Shown: piece by piece, positions 1-8,488 of the stretch
Layout: the number at the start of each line of letters is the position of its first letter
Position numbering within the stretch: the stretch's first letter is position 1
NCBI GenBank assembly: GCA_028691515.1
Contig: JAQUZE010000006.1
Location: forward strand, 1 to 52,656
Length of the DNA: 52,656 nt
Reading direction: 5' to 3'
Source of the DNA: Bacilli bacterium
GTDB taxonomy: Bacteria; Bacillota_I; Bacilli_A; ML615J-28; CAG-698
Position numbers and translations under genes: made by a program
The notes under the pieces: generated by a model
The model's database searches: none
What the model was told of the DNA's origin: nothing
Seen by the model: only the letters and a program-made list of their open reading frames with translations

Positions 1-1
1 G

Positions 2-595
2 ACAGTTAATATTAATAATGTAAGTATTGAAGCTAATGTACACGGCACAATTCAAAGAGTTGGTGGAATTTTAGGATCTACACTTGTTTATAATCTTTTT
101 AAATTTATTGATACTACAGCAACTTCACCAACTTATAATACAGACATATCTGATTATAGTAACAATTTTTTTATGCGAAACTGTTCATTTAAAGGTAATG
201 TAACACTAAGTGAATTACCTAAAAATAATCCATTGTATACTAAAAATGCTAGAGTTGCAGGTTTGTTTGCTGCTTCTAACAGTGGTGGTTGGCTTCCAGG
301 TAAAGAAACAGATTTTGTAGGAATAACAGTACAAGATTTTGAAGTTTCCAACAATACTGTTGAAGGTATTATAAGTGGTCCAAGATCTGTCGGAAGATTT
401 TTCTGTTTTCACAGTAGCAGTTATACTCACGTTTATCCTAAAGATATAAATAATTCATTAGCTAACTATGTACATGATAATACTTTTGTTGCAGGTGGGG
501 ATGTTCGCGGTATATTATCGACTGATACAACACCAATTATTAGTCTGATGTCTTATTTAGAGGGTGATACACTTACTTACGTGCCTGTTAATTAA
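2..595 (+). CDS. C-terminal part of a beta-strand-rich surface protein (partial, 5' end outside window)
   Basis: The frame is open from the first complete codon at 2 to the TAA at 593-595, giving 197 residues. An internal ATG at 173 has no obvious ribosome site, so this is the tail of a longer protein. It is rich in Asn, Thr, Ser, Val and Gly, with recurring hydrophobic/Asn-Asn patterns (NNVSIEAN, FEVSNNTVEG, HDNTFVAGG). Such spacing is typical of right-handed parallel beta-helix or GLUG-type repeat surface proteins; that is inference. No enzyme motif, sortase signal or C-terminal membrane anchor is visible, so any anchor must be N-terminal and outside the window. A terminator hairpin follows at 650-681. 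Confidence 0.55.
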   Translation, partial: TVNINNVSIEANVHGTIQRVGGILGSTLVYNLFKFIDTTATSPTYNTDISDYSNNFFMRNCSFKGNVTLSELPKNNPLYTKNARVAGLFAASNSGGWLPGKETDFVGITVQDFEVSNNTVEGIISGPRSVGRFFCFHSSSYTHVYPKDINNSLANYVHDNTFVAGGDVRGILSTDTTPIISLMSYLEGDTLTYVPVN

Positions 596-649
596 AGTGT
601 AAAAGATAGATATTTAAAAGTTTAGTCAAGATTTAGATTAATTTAATGT

Positions 650-681
650 AAATGGTTACCATTATAAAATGGTAACCATTT
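650..681 (+). terminator. Terminator-like perfect inverted repeat after the partial surface-protein gene
   Basis: Perfect 13-bp arms at 650-662 and 669-681 with a 6-nt loop. The right arm ends in TTT and runs into AT-rich sequence rather than a long T-tract. It lies 55 nt after the stop codon, so transcription of the upstream gene probably ends here. The repeat also contains a GGTTACC core, so a protein-binding operator cannot be excluded. Confidence 0.6.
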
Positions 682-802
682 ATTAATTAATAATAAAATC
701 ATTTTTAAGTACTTTAATAATATATAATAAAAATTAGTAAAATAGTTTAGATTTTTATTTAAATAATTTATATGCATTTTAAAAATAAATAAAGCAATTA
801 TG

Positions 803-854
803 TAGATATTTTATCTTATGTGTATTATAATTTATATACCTATAGGGGGTATAT
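803..854 (+). promoter_or_regulatory. Copper operon promoter with CsoR-type operator
   Basis: A -35-like TAGATA (803-808) and a consensus -10 TATAAT (826-831) are 17 bp apart. The predicted start near 838 lies inside the near-palindrome ATACCTATAGGGGGTAT (836-852), which resembles known CsoR operators (A/T-flanked CC and GGGGG tracts around a TA-rich centre). The G-tract also serves as the ribosome site of the ATPase gene starting at 855. A CsoR homologue is the third gene of the operon, so copper-relieved autorepression is the natural reading. Confidence 0.75.
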
Positions 855-3122
855 ATGAATAGTAAAACTAAAAGATATATTATTGGAAACATGACTTGTG
901 CTGCATGTGTAAAGACAGTAGAAGATGTTTCATTAAAAGTAGATGGAATTGAAAAAGCTAATGTAAGTTTACTTAGTAATTCTTTAGAAATTATATATAA
1001 TGATAATTTTAATGAAGATAAACTTAAAAAAGCAATTAAGAAATCAGGCTATAAATTAAAGGTAAATAAAGATTTAAAAGATAATAATTATCAAGAAGAG
1101 AAGATTAAAGATTTAAAGACTAGATTTATTATATCTTTAATATTTTTGATTCCTTTGATGTATATAGCAATGGGTGAAATGCTTAAAATTTCTTTACCGA
1201 TTATTATTGCTGGAAGTGGTAATTTACTTACTAGAAGTATATTGATGTTATTATTTACTATTGTAATTGTTTTTATAAATAGAATTTATTTTATTAATGG
1301 CATTAAGGCTCTTTTACAAAAGAGTCCTAATATGGATACTTTAATAATGATAGGTAGTGGTGCTTCTTTAATATATGGCATTTGGGTAGTAATTGCTATT
1401 TCTCATGGAGTTACTAATAATGTTATTGGAATTAATGAAAAGTATATGAATAGTATTTATTTTGAATCAGCTGCAATGATTCTTACATTAATTACTTTAG
1501 GAAAGTATTTAGAGGAATTATCTAAAGGTAGGGCTGCAAGTGCAATTGGTAAATTGATTAAATTAAAACCTTTGACAGCTAATTTGTTGGTTGATGAAGA
1601 AGAAGAAAGTGTTTTAATTGTTGATGTAAAAATCAATGATAAAATTGTTATTAAAAAAGGAGATAAAGTTCCACTAGATTCAGTTGTGATTGATGGTGAG
1701 GCTTTGATTGATGAATCTAGTGTAACTGGAGAAAGTCTTTTGGTGTATAAAAGTAATGATTCTAAGATTTTACAAGGAACAATTGTAGCTGATGGTTATT
1801 TGGTTGCAAGGGTTATTAAGCTTTCTAAAGATAGTACTTTAGAGAAGATTATTGAGCTTGTGGAAAGTGTTAATATGACAAAAGCTCCAATTCAAAAACT
1901 TGCTGATAAGATTAGTTCTTTCTTTGTTCCTATTGTGATATTTTTAAGTATAGCTACATTTATAACTTGGATAATTATTAGTAAAGATTTTTCTTTTGCT
2001 TTAGAAATGAGTATTTCTGTTTTAGTAATTTCTTGTCCTTGTGCTCTTGGTCTTGCAACTCCTGTTGCAATAATGGTTGGAAGTGGAAAGGGTGCAGAAA
2101 TTGGAGTGCTTTTTAAGTCAGCTACTGCTTTAGAAGAACTTGGAGGGGTGGATGTTGTTGCTCTTGATAAGACAGGAACACTTACTGAAAATAAACCTGT
2201 ATTAGAATTTGTTTTTCCTTTAGAAGAAGAAAATGAAATAGTTTCTATTATGAATTCTTTGGAGGCAAAAGCAAATCATCCTCTTGCTTTTGCTGTTGGT
2301 GAAAAAGCATATAGTATGAAATTAAAAAAACAAGAAGTAATTGAGTTTAAAAATATTACTGGTTTTGGTTTATCAGGAAAGATTAATGGTAATAATTATC
2401 TGCTTGGAAGTAGGAAATTATTATTAGATAATAATGTTATTGATCAAGGTGAATTATATGAAAAAGCAAAAGTTGCAGAAGAAAATGGATATAAGGTTTT
2501 ATATCTTGCTAAGGATTTATTTTTAATAGGTATAGCTTTTATTAAAGATAAGATTAAAGAAACAAGTAAAGAAGCTATTATGAATTTAAAATCATTAGGA
2601 CTTGATGTTATTATGTTAACTGGTGATAATGAAGTAGTAGCAAATCAAGTTAAGGTAGAACTGGGAATTGATCAAATTTTTAGTAATGTTTTACCAATTG
2701 ATAAAGGTAACTATATAACTAATTATCAAAGTTTAGGTAAAAAGGTTTGTATGGTTGGAGATGGTGTTAATGATGCTCTTGCTTTAGCAAAGGCTGATGT
2801 TTCAGTAAGTTTAAAAACAGGGACAGATATTGCTATTGAATCATCTGATGTTATTTTATCAACAAGTAATATTAATGATTTATATTATGGTATATTATTA
2901 AGTAGGAAAACTAAGAAAAATATTAAAGAAAATTTATTTTGGGCTTTTTTTTATAATGTAATTGGTATTCCAATTGCAATGGGAGTTTTTTATTCTTTGC
3001 TTGGATTAAAGCTAAATCCTATGCTAGCTGCCCTTGCAATGAGCTTTAGCTCATTGTTTGTGTTATTTAATGCCTTAAGATTAAAACTGTTTAGAAAGGA
3101 AATTTATGAGAAAAGAAATTAA
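855..3122 (+). CDS. copA: Copper-exporting P1B-type ATPase (CopA)
   Basis: Cu+-translocating P-type ATPase of 755 residues, exporting cytosolic copper across the membrane. One N-terminal heavy-metal-associated domain carries C15-x-x-C18 (MTCAAC). The transmembrane CPC motif is C394-P-C396, the phosphorylated Asp is D438 in DKTGTLT, and TGES, the HP dipeptide (ANHPLA), TGDN and GDGVNDA are all present. The YN pair of the penultimate helix and the MSFSS segment of the last one match Cu+-type P1B-1 pumps rather than Zn/Cd pumps. The start ATG is preceded by AGGGGG, which is also part of the CsoR-type operator. It overlaps the CopZ gene by 17 nt, so the two are translationally coupled. Confidence 0.93.
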   Translation: MNSKTKRYIIGNMTCAACVKTVEDVSLKVDGIEKANVSLLSNSLEIIYNDNFNEDKLKKAIKKSGYKLKVNKDLKDNNYQEEKIKDLKTRFIISLIFLIPLMYIAMGEMLKISLPIIIAGSGNLLTRSILMLLFTIVIVFINRIYFINGIKALLQKSPNMDTLIMIGSGASLIYGIWVVIAISHGVTNNVIGINEKYMNSIYFESAAMILTLITLGKYLEELSKGRAASAIGKLIKLKPLTANLLVDEEEESVLIVDVKINDKIVIKKGDKVPLDSVVIDGEALIDESSVTGESLLVYKSNDSKILQGTIVADGYLVARVIKLSKDSTLEKIIELVESVNMTKAPIQKLADKISSFFVPIVIFLSIATFITWIIISKDFSFALEMSISVLVISCPCALGLATPVAIMVGSGKGAEIGVLFKSATALEELGGVDVVALDKTGTLTENKPVLEFVFPLEEENEIVSIMNSLEAKANHPLAFAVGEKAYSMKLKKQEVIEFKNITGFGLSGKINGNNYLLGSRKLLLDNNVIDQGELYEKAKVAEENGYKVLYLAKDLFLIGIAFIKDKIKETSKEAIMNLKSLGLDVIMLTGDNEVVANQVKVELGIDQIFSNVLPIDKGNYITNYQSLGKKVCMVGDGVNDALALAKADVSVSLKTGTDIAIESSDVILSTSNINDLYYGILLSRKTKKNIKENLFWAFFYNVIGIPIAMGVFYSLLGLKLNPMLAALAMSFSSLFVLFNALRLKLFRKEIYEKRN

Positions 3123-3318
3123 AATTATTGGAATGAATTGTAAACATTGTGCTAGTAAAGTTAAGAGTAATTTAGAGATAAATAAAGATTTAAAAGCAAA
3201 GGTTGATTTAAAGAATAATGTTGCTATTGTAAGTATGAAAAAAGATATTAGTAATTTAGAATTAACAAAGAGAATTGAGATTGCAGGATATACTGTAGAG
3301 GAGGTTAGGGATATATAA
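3106..3318 (+). CDS. copZ: Copper chaperone, heavy-metal-associated domain (CopZ-like)
   Basis: Single HMA domain of 70 residues with the metal-binding motif GMNCKHC (C12-x-x-C15), the standard size of CopZ/Atx1 chaperones that hand Cu+ to CopA or to the repressor. It starts inside the last codons of copA, with an AAGGAA ribosome site, and its TAA overlaps the ATG of the CsoR gene (TAATG). This overlap argues for one tightly coupled three-gene transcript. Confidence 0.88.
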   Translation: MRKEIKIIGMNCKHCASKVKSNLEINKDLKAKVDLKNNVAIVSMKKDISNLELTKRIEIAGYTVEEVRDI

Positions 3319-3590
3319 TGTTAGCTGATCATAAATCTGTAAAAAGAAAATTAAATATTATTAAAGGACAAATTGAAGGTTTAATTAATATGGTTGATGA
3401 AGATAGATATTGTATTGAAATATCAGATCAAGTTCTTGCTGCAATTGGGTTATTAAAAAGCGTTAATAAAGAAGTTATTAACGCTCATTTAGAAGGTTGT
3501 GTTGTAAAAGCACTTAATTCTAGTAATGAAGATGAAATTAAGGCAAAAATTGATGAGATTTCAACAACCCTTAATAAATTATTAAAATAG
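3318..3590 (+). CDS. csoR: Copper-sensing repressor CsoR (DUF156 family)
   Basis: 90-residue all-helical DUF156/CsoR family protein. The Cu+ ligand triad is visible with family spacing: C32, H57 and C61 (C-x24-H-x3-C, as in characterised CsoR proteins). The N-terminal region is basic (KSVKRKLNIIKGQIEG), as in the DNA-binding face of this family. It is the last gene of the operon and presumably binds the operator at 836-852, releasing it on Cu+ binding. Cys32, rather than the alternatives of RcnR or FrmR-type sensors, supports the copper assignment. Confidence 0.9.
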   Translation: MLADHKSVKRKLNIIKGQIEGLINMVDEDRYCIEISDQVLAAIGLLKSVNKEVINAHLEGCVVKALNSSNEDEIKAKIDEISTTLNKLLK

Positions 3591-3606
3591 AGATAAATAT
3601 TTTTTC

Positions 3607-3634
3607 TTGATAAGAGTATTATATGTAGTATAAT
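3607..3634 (+). promoter_or_regulatory. Promoter of the SDR gene
   Basis: TTGATA (3607-3612) and TATAAT (3629-3634) with a 16-bp spacer, a strong sigma-A-type match. The predicted transcript starts near 3641, leaving a very short leader before the AAGGGG ribosome site at 3653-3658. Confidence 0.65.
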
Positions 3635-3658
3635 AAATATATTATAAGAAGTAAGGGG

Positions 3659-4645
3659 TTGGTTGTTATAACTAAGTTTATTGTAACTGGGGCAAGTGGA
3701 CATATAGGTAACAACATTATTAGAGAACTTGTGAAGAATGGTGAAAAGGTTATAGCGTTAGTTAGAAGAGAAAATGATGAGTCTTTAGATTTTTTAGATA
3801 TTGAAAAGGTAATTGGTGATGTTAGAGATATAGATATATTAAAGGAATTAATTGATGAAGAGACTATTGTTATTCATTCTGCTGGAATTATTTGTTTTTC
3901 GGGTAAAAATAAAGAAGAATTATATGATGTCAATATTAAAGCAACAATTAATCTTGCTAATACTTGTATAGAGAAAAATGCAAAAAAGTTTGTTTATATT
4001 GCTAGTGTTGATGGGATTTGTAGAGAAGCTAATGAGTGTATCAGAGAACCTTATCAATTCTATCCAGATAGAATTGAAAGTTTATATGGTAAAACTAAAG
4101 CTGTTGCTTCTAAATATATATTAGAGCAAATTGAAAATGGTAATTTAAATGGGGTTATTTTATATCCGTCTGCTGTTATTGGACCAAATGATTTTAAAAT
4201 ATCTAATACTGGAGAGATAATTCTAAATTGTATTAAGGGAAAAATAATGGTTAGAATTAAGGGTGGTTATAATTTTATTGATGTTAGAGATGTTGCAAGA
4301 GCAACAATTATGGCAGCAGTAAATGAAACTGATTCTTCATATTTATTGACTGGAGTAAATGTAAGTATTGATGAATTAGTTAGTTTGATTTATGAAAAAT
4401 TAGAGAAAAAACATTTGCCAATAAAGATTCCTTTGTGGGTGGCAAATACAGGATTATTTTTAATTGAAAAATATAATAATATCTTTTCTAAAGATACGCC
4501 ATATAATAGACAAACATTAAAGTATTTAGGTTCTAATCATAATTATGTTAATGAAAGAGCTATTAATGATTTAGATTTAAATGTTAGGTGTATTAAAGAG
4601 AGTATTAGTGATACTATAGATTGGTTTATTGCTAATAAGCTTTAA
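3659..4645 (+). CDS. NAD(P)-dependent extended short-chain dehydrogenase / epimerase-dehydratase family
   Basis: About 325-328 residues. The N-terminal Rossmann glycine motif is TGASGHIG, a GDVRD motif follows the second strand, the HSAG segment precedes the active site, and the catalytic YxxxK is YGKTK. These place it in the extended SDR family with UDP-sugar epimerases, dihydroflavonol-4-reductase-like enzymes and 3-beta-HSD-like proteins; the substrate cannot be told. Start choice is uncertain. The only standard in-frame start before the Rossmann motif is TTG 3659, which directly abuts the AAGGGG ribosome site. The natural protein start by family is at the ATA codon 3668, nine bases from that site. 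It has its own promoter and terminator, so it is monocistronic. Confidence 0.8.
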   Translation: MVVITKFIVTGASGHIGNNIIRELVKNGEKVIALVRRENDESLDFLDIEKVIGDVRDIDILKELIDEETIVIHSAGIICFSGKNKEELYDVNIKATINLANTCIEKNAKKFVYIASVDGICREANECIREPYQFYPDRIESLYGKTKAVASKYILEQIENGNLNGVILYPSAVIGPNDFKISNTGEIILNCIKGKIMVRIKGGYNFIDVRDVARATIMAAVNETDSSYLLTGVNVSIDELVSLIYEKLEKKHLPIKIPLWVANTGLFLIEKYNNIFSKDTPYNRQTLKYLGSNHNYVNERAINDLDLNVRCIKESISDTIDWFIANKL

Positions 4646-4680
4646 AAACTAAACTAAAATAGTTTAGTTTTTTTTATTTT
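4646..4680 (+). terminator. Rho-independent terminator after the SDR gene
   Basis: Arms 4646-4656 and 4660-4670 pair over 11 bp around an AAA loop, followed by a T-tract from 4668 to 4675 and more T-rich sequence. Confidence 0.85.
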
Positions 4681-4684
4681 GTAG

Positions 4685-4713
4685 TGGAAAAATGGGATAA
4701 AATAATATATAAT
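4685..4713 (+). promoter_or_regulatory. Promoter of the pnt operon
   Basis: TGGAAA (4685-4690), 17-bp spacer, consensus TATAAT (4708-4713). The leader is short and leads to a strong AGGAGG ribosome site at 4740-4745 before the ATG at 4753. Confidence 0.55.
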
Positions 4714-4752
4714 AGCAATGATTGAAAACCTTTACAGGTAGGAGGCAAAAAT

Positions 4753-5919
4753 ATGATTATAGGTATTCCAAAAGAGATTATGCATGGTGAGGACCGTGTT
4801 GCGGTTACACCAGAGACTGTTAAAAAGTATGTTCTTGATGGGCATAAAATTATTGTTGAAAAGAGCGCAGGAGTTGGGGCTCATTTTTCTGATGAAGAAT
4901 ATATTGCAGCAGGTGCAATTATTGAAGAAGATATTAAGAAATTATATAATGATGCTTCTTTAATTTTAAAAGTTAAGGAACCACAATTTAATAAAAATGA
5001 GAATTTACATGAAATTGATTTGATGCATAAAGGACAATTTATTATTACTTTTATTCATCCAGCATCGCCAATTAATCATCAAATGGTTAATGCAATGGCT
5101 AGAAAGGGAATTATTGGTTTAACGCTTGATGGAGTTCCAAGAATTTCTAGAGCTCAAAACATGGATGCTTTAACTTCTATGAGTACTTGTGCAGGATATA
5201 AAGGTATGTTAATTGCTGCTAATTATATGAAAAAATTTATTCCTCAGATTTTTAGTGCTGTGGGAATGATTAAACCAGCCAATGTATTAGTTATTGGAGC
5301 AGGTGTAAGTGGTCTGCAAGCAATTGCAACTGCTAAAAGACTTGGAGCAATTGTTTATGCAGCTGATATTAGACCGGATGCTGAAGAAAATGCTAAAAGT
5401 TTGGGAGCTAAAATTGTAGATACAAATATTCCTGAAAAATTTGCAATTGGTACGGGTGGTTACGCTCTATCTCTTTCTGAAAAATTACTTAAAAAAGAAA
5501 GATCTGCTTTAAAAGATGCAGTTATGGATGCAGATATAGTATTCTTGGGAGCATTAGTTCCGGGAAAAGTTGCCCCAATACTTATTGATGAAGAAATGGT
5601 TAAAGCTATGAAACCAGGTTCAGTTATTGTTGATATATCAATTGATCAAGGTGGTAACTGTTCTCTAACTACTCCAGCTGAAATAACAGTGGAACATGAG
5701 GTTACAATAATAGGTATTAAAAATATCCCAGGATTATTACCAACATCATCTACATGGATGTTTGCTAATAACGTTTATAATTTAGTTAAATATTTAGTTC
5801 ATGGTGATGAATTGAATTTAGATACTAAAGATGAAATATTAGAATCTATTCTTGTTACTGATGGAAGTAAAATAGTTCATAAAGGAACATTAGAAGCTAT
5901 AAAAAGTAAAAAACAATAA
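4753..5919 (+). CDS. pntAA: NAD(P) transhydrogenase alpha subunit, part 1 (PntAA)
   Basis: 388-residue soluble NAD(H)-binding domain I of proton-translocating transhydrogenase, which moves hydride between NADH and NADP+ using the proton gradient. It starts with the AlaDH/PNT signature (IGIPKEI, EDRVAVTPE). The dinucleotide fold is G182-x-G184-x-x-G187 followed by a RPDAEENAKSLGA segment typical of PNT. The sequence ends before any membrane helix, which separates it from the fused E. coli-type PntA. Alanine dehydrogenase is homologous, but the pntAB and pntB genes directly downstream decide for PNT. It is the first gene of a three-gene operon with an AGGAGG site. Confidence 0.93.
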   Translation: MIIGIPKEIMHGEDRVAVTPETVKKYVLDGHKIIVEKSAGVGAHFSDEEYIAAGAIIEEDIKKLYNDASLILKVKEPQFNKNENLHEIDLMHKGQFIITFIHPASPINHQMVNAMARKGIIGLTLDGVPRISRAQNMDALTSMSTCAGYKGMLIAANYMKKFIPQIFSAVGMIKPANVLVIGAGVSGLQAIATAKRLGAIVYAADIRPDAEENAKSLGAKIVDTNIPEKFAIGTGGYALSLSEKLLKKERSALKDAVMDADIVFLGALVPGKVAPILIDEEMVKAMKPGSVIVDISIDQGGNCSLTTPAEITVEHEVTIIGIKNIPGLLPTSSTWMFANNVYNLVKYLVHGDELNLDTKDEILESILVTDGSKIVHKGTLEAIKSKKQ

Positions 5920-5947
5920 TGTTTTTTATAAAAATTGGAGGTAATAA

Positions 5948-6241
5948 ATGGATCCGTTAATATTAATTGGTGTTTTTGTTGTTTCAACTGTTTTAGGTTA
6001 TATATTAATTAAAAATGTTCCCTCATTACTATATACACCCTTAATGTCAGGAATGAATGCTTTAAGTGGAATTACTGTTCTTGGTGCATTTATCATAACT
6101 AAAGATATTTTAGAAGTTTCTACATTCTCTGCAGCAATTATTGGGGGAATTGCAATTATATTTGCAATGGTAAATGTTGTTGGTGGTTTTAGCGTAACTG
6201 ATAAAATGTTAAATTACTTTGTCCATAAGGAGAATAAATAA
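5948..6241 (+). CDS. pntAB: NAD(P) transhydrogenase alpha subunit, part 2 (PntAB)
   Basis: 97-residue membrane protein with three hydrophobic helices, the usual make-up of the split alpha-2 subunit (N-terminal part of the proton-conducting domain II). The segment TPLMSGMNALSGITVLGA is characteristic. The gene is 28 nt after pntAA with a GGAGG ribosome site, and its last base is the first base of pntB (TAATG), so expression of the two membrane subunits is coupled. Confidence 0.92.
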   Translation: MDPLILIGVFVVSTVLGYILIKNVPSLLYTPLMSGMNALSGITVLGAFIITKDILEVSTFSAAIIGGIAIIFAMVNVVGGFSVTDKMLNYFVHKENK

Positions 6242-7671
6242 TGACTGATATGATGTATTATATAATCTCTGGAGTGCTAGTAATTGCTATTTTATTTGGG
6301 ATATTTTTAATGAGTAAGGTTAAAACAGCAAAAGCAGGGAATATTATTAGTGCAACAGCAATGATACTTGCTATTGTTGCAACAATAATTTATTATACTA
6401 TTTTTGCAAATAATGATGGAAGTGCAGCTATAGCTGCTGTAGTTATTGTTAGTGTTAGTTTATTGTTAAGTTTAGTAATTGGGTTTTTAATTGCAAAAAA
6501 AGTTAAAATGATTCAAATGCCAGAAACTGTTGCTTTGTTTAATGGTTTAGGAGGAGCAGCATCAGCAATTGTTGGTGGTTCTGCAGTTGGTAAATATATA
6601 TTTAGTAATGCTTTAGTTATTAAAGAACATATCTTTGAAATTTCAACTGGGGGATTAGCTCTTACAATTGGTTTAATTACTTTGGTTGGAAGTGCTGTAG
6701 CTGCTATGAAACTAGCAAAGATGATTAAACAAAATCCAGTAAGTTTTAAGTTTCAACAAGTAATAAATATTACTTTAATAGTAATAATTATTGTATCTAT
6801 TGTTTTACTTAATGTAGGACATGGATTAAGTGGTTTAAATTTAGCACTTTACTTACTTATAATGATAGCAAGTGTTATCTTTGGGTGGTCATTTTCTGTT
6901 AGAGTTGGTGGCGCTGATATGCCGATAACTATTTCTCTTTTAAATAGTTTAAGTGGTGTTGCTGGTGCTATTTCTGGAATGGCTATTGGTAATGTATTAT
7001 TAGTTGCAGTTGGAGGAATTGTTGGTGCAAGTGGACTTGTTTTAACACAAATTATGTGTAAAGCAATGAATAGAAGTTTAGTTAATATTTTATTAGGTAA
7101 TACTACTAAATCAAGTGGATTTGAAGCAGAAGAAGTTTCTCAAAAAGAAAAAGATGATCGTAATCAACTTGATTATATAAGTGGTATTAAAAAGGCTAAA
7201 AATATAATTATTGTTCCAGGATATGGGATGGCAGTTGCACAAGCACAACATGTTGTAAAACAACTTGAAGATAAGTTAGAAAAAATGGGAATTAATGTAA
7301 AGTATGCCATTCATCCAGTTGCTGGAAGAATGCCAGGACATATGAATGTATTATTAGCTGAGGCTAGCGTTGATTATGATAAGCTTTATGAAATGGAAGA
7401 TATTAATCCAGAATTTAAAAATGTAGATTTAACAATTGTTATTGGGGCTAATGATGTTATTAATCCTGCTGCTAATACTGCAATTAATACACCTATATAT
7501 GGGATGCCTATTTTAAATGTATCTGATAGCAAAAATATAATTATTATGAATTATGATGATAAACCAGGATATGCTGGGGTAAATAATCCTATTTATACAA
7601 GAGTTGATGGAGTTGCACTTTTATTTGGTAATGCTTTAGATACAGTTAAAGAATTAATAGAAAAAATATAA
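6241..7671 (+). CDS. pntB: NAD(P) transhydrogenase beta subunit (PntB)
   Basis: 476 residues, the normal PntB length. The N-terminal half has eight or nine membrane helices (rest of domain II). The C-terminal NADP(H)-binding domain III starts near residue 315 with IIIVPGYGMAVAQAQH and continues with HPVAGRMPGHMNVLLAEA and IGANDVINPAA, all hallmarks of PNT domain III. Together with PntAA and PntAB it makes the complete heterotrimeric proton pump/transhydrogenase. In an anaerobe this would set NADPH supply against the membrane potential. The gene ends at a bidirectional terminator. Confidence 0.94.
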   Translation: MTDMMYYIISGVLVIAILFGIFLMSKVKTAKAGNIISATAMILAIVATIIYYTIFANNDGSAAIAAVVIVSVSLLLSLVIGFLIAKKVKMIQMPETVALFNGLGGAASAIVGGSAVGKYIFSNALVIKEHIFEISTGGLALTIGLITLVGSAVAAMKLAKMIKQNPVSFKFQQVINITLIVIIIVSIVLLNVGHGLSGLNLALYLLIMIASVIFGWSFSVRVGGADMPITISLLNSLSGVAGAISGMAIGNVLLVAVGGIVGASGLVLTQIMCKAMNRSLVNILLGNTTKSSGFEAEEVSQKEKDDRNQLDYISGIKKAKNIIIVPGYGMAVAQAQHVVKQLEDKLEKMGINVKYAIHPVAGRMPGHMNVLLAEASVDYDKLYEMEDINPEFKNVDLTIVIGANDVINPAANTAINTPIYGMPILNVSDSKNIIIMNYDDKPGYAGVNNPIYTRVDGVALLFGNALDTVKELIEKI

Positions 7672-7672
7672 A

Positions 7673-7701
7673 AAAAATATCTCTTTTTAAGAGATATTTT
7701 T
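7673..7701. terminator. Bidirectional terminator between pntB and the acyltransferase gene
   Basis: 12-bp perfect stem, arms 7673-7684 and 7690-7701, 5-nt loop. An A-run precedes and a T-run ends the stem, so it can terminate both converging transcripts. It overlaps the last two bases of the minus-strand stop codon at 7700-7702. Confidence 0.8.
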
Positions 7702-8395
7702 ATATTGTATTGGGTAAATCATTTAAAATAAGACGAAATTCATTTGCAATAGTTTCCCGGTCTTTTATATCTTTAAAATCATCTAATGTGTATTTTTTTC
7801 CAACAATTATTAATCTATCAGTTTTATTAAAGTATAGGGGGATAATAGGAATATGTGTTTTGTTTTCTTTAAAGTAACGTTGAGCTAAGAAAACAAAACC
7901 AGCATGAAATGATTCAATTTGTTCTAAATATCCATTAGTGCTATCTTCTGGGAAGATTAATAAACTGTTATTTACATTAAGATGATTAATACTTCTTTTG
8001 ATTGTTTTTTTTAATAAAACATTTGGATATGTTGGAATAAGATGTGCTCCATTATAAACTGTTTTAGAAATAATTCCAAAAGTTGTAGCTAATAAAAATG
8101 ATTTAAATTTACTGTATTTTAATTTTTGTCGATAAAAGACATGATATAAATACTTCCATCTTGATGGATAGTATTCAGTCATAGGATGAGCTCCCCAGGG
8201 AACTAATATTTTAGGAAAGTAAATGCTAATTTTTATTGGGCCAGCAGCACCACTATGATTAGATATATAAATAGCTTTTTCTGGTAAAGATGTCTCTGTT
8301 TGAATAACTGTAGCTTCGTTTCCAAAAGTTTTAATTATTTTTTTAAGTAAGCGAATAAACCAATTGTGTTTTGTAATAGTTTTAATCTTTTTCAT
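7700..8395 (-). CDS. PlsC-like lysophospholipid acyltransferase family protein
   Basis: 231 residues from the ATG whose first base is 8395. That ATG has a GAGG ribosome site five bases upstream, whereas an in-frame ATG 33 bases further upstream has none. The family layout is that of 1-acylglycerol-3-phosphate acyltransferases: motif I ISNHSGAAGP (N46, H47), motif III LIFPEDSTNG in place of FPEGTR, and a closing IPIIPLYF strand. Expected role is acyl transfer to lysophosphatidate or a related lipid at the membrane face. Odd: the Asp of the HX4D catalytic pair is Gly52, so it may be inactive, use another base, or be an acyltransferase subfamily of different specificity. The gene stands alone on the minus strand. 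Confidence 0.7.
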   Translation of the reverse strand: MKKIKTITKHNWFIRLLKKIIKTFGNEATVIQTETSLPEKAIYISNHSGAAGPIKISIYFPKILVPWGAHPMTEYYPSRWKYLYHVFYRQKLKYSKFKSFLLATTFGIISKTVYNGAHLIPTYPNVLLKKTIKRSINHLNVNNSLLIFPEDSTNGYLEQIESFHAGFVFLAQRYFKENKTHIPIIPLYFNKTDRLIIVGKKYTLDDFKDIKDRETIANEFRLILNDLPNTI

Positions 8396-8488
8396 AAATA
8401 CCTCGTTTGTATTGCTTAATAATAACAATTTATTGTAATTTTTGCAAGTGTTTTAAGCTTTGTTAAGTTTTTTATCTATGTATATTAA

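Noticed and set aside
154-430. Two minus-strand open frames over the partial surface-protein gene
   Set aside because: Antisense shadows of the plus-strand frame, without ribosome sites.
4753-5919. Alanine dehydrogenase
   Set aside because: Homologous fold, but the directly adjacent pntAB and pntB genes identify transhydrogenase.
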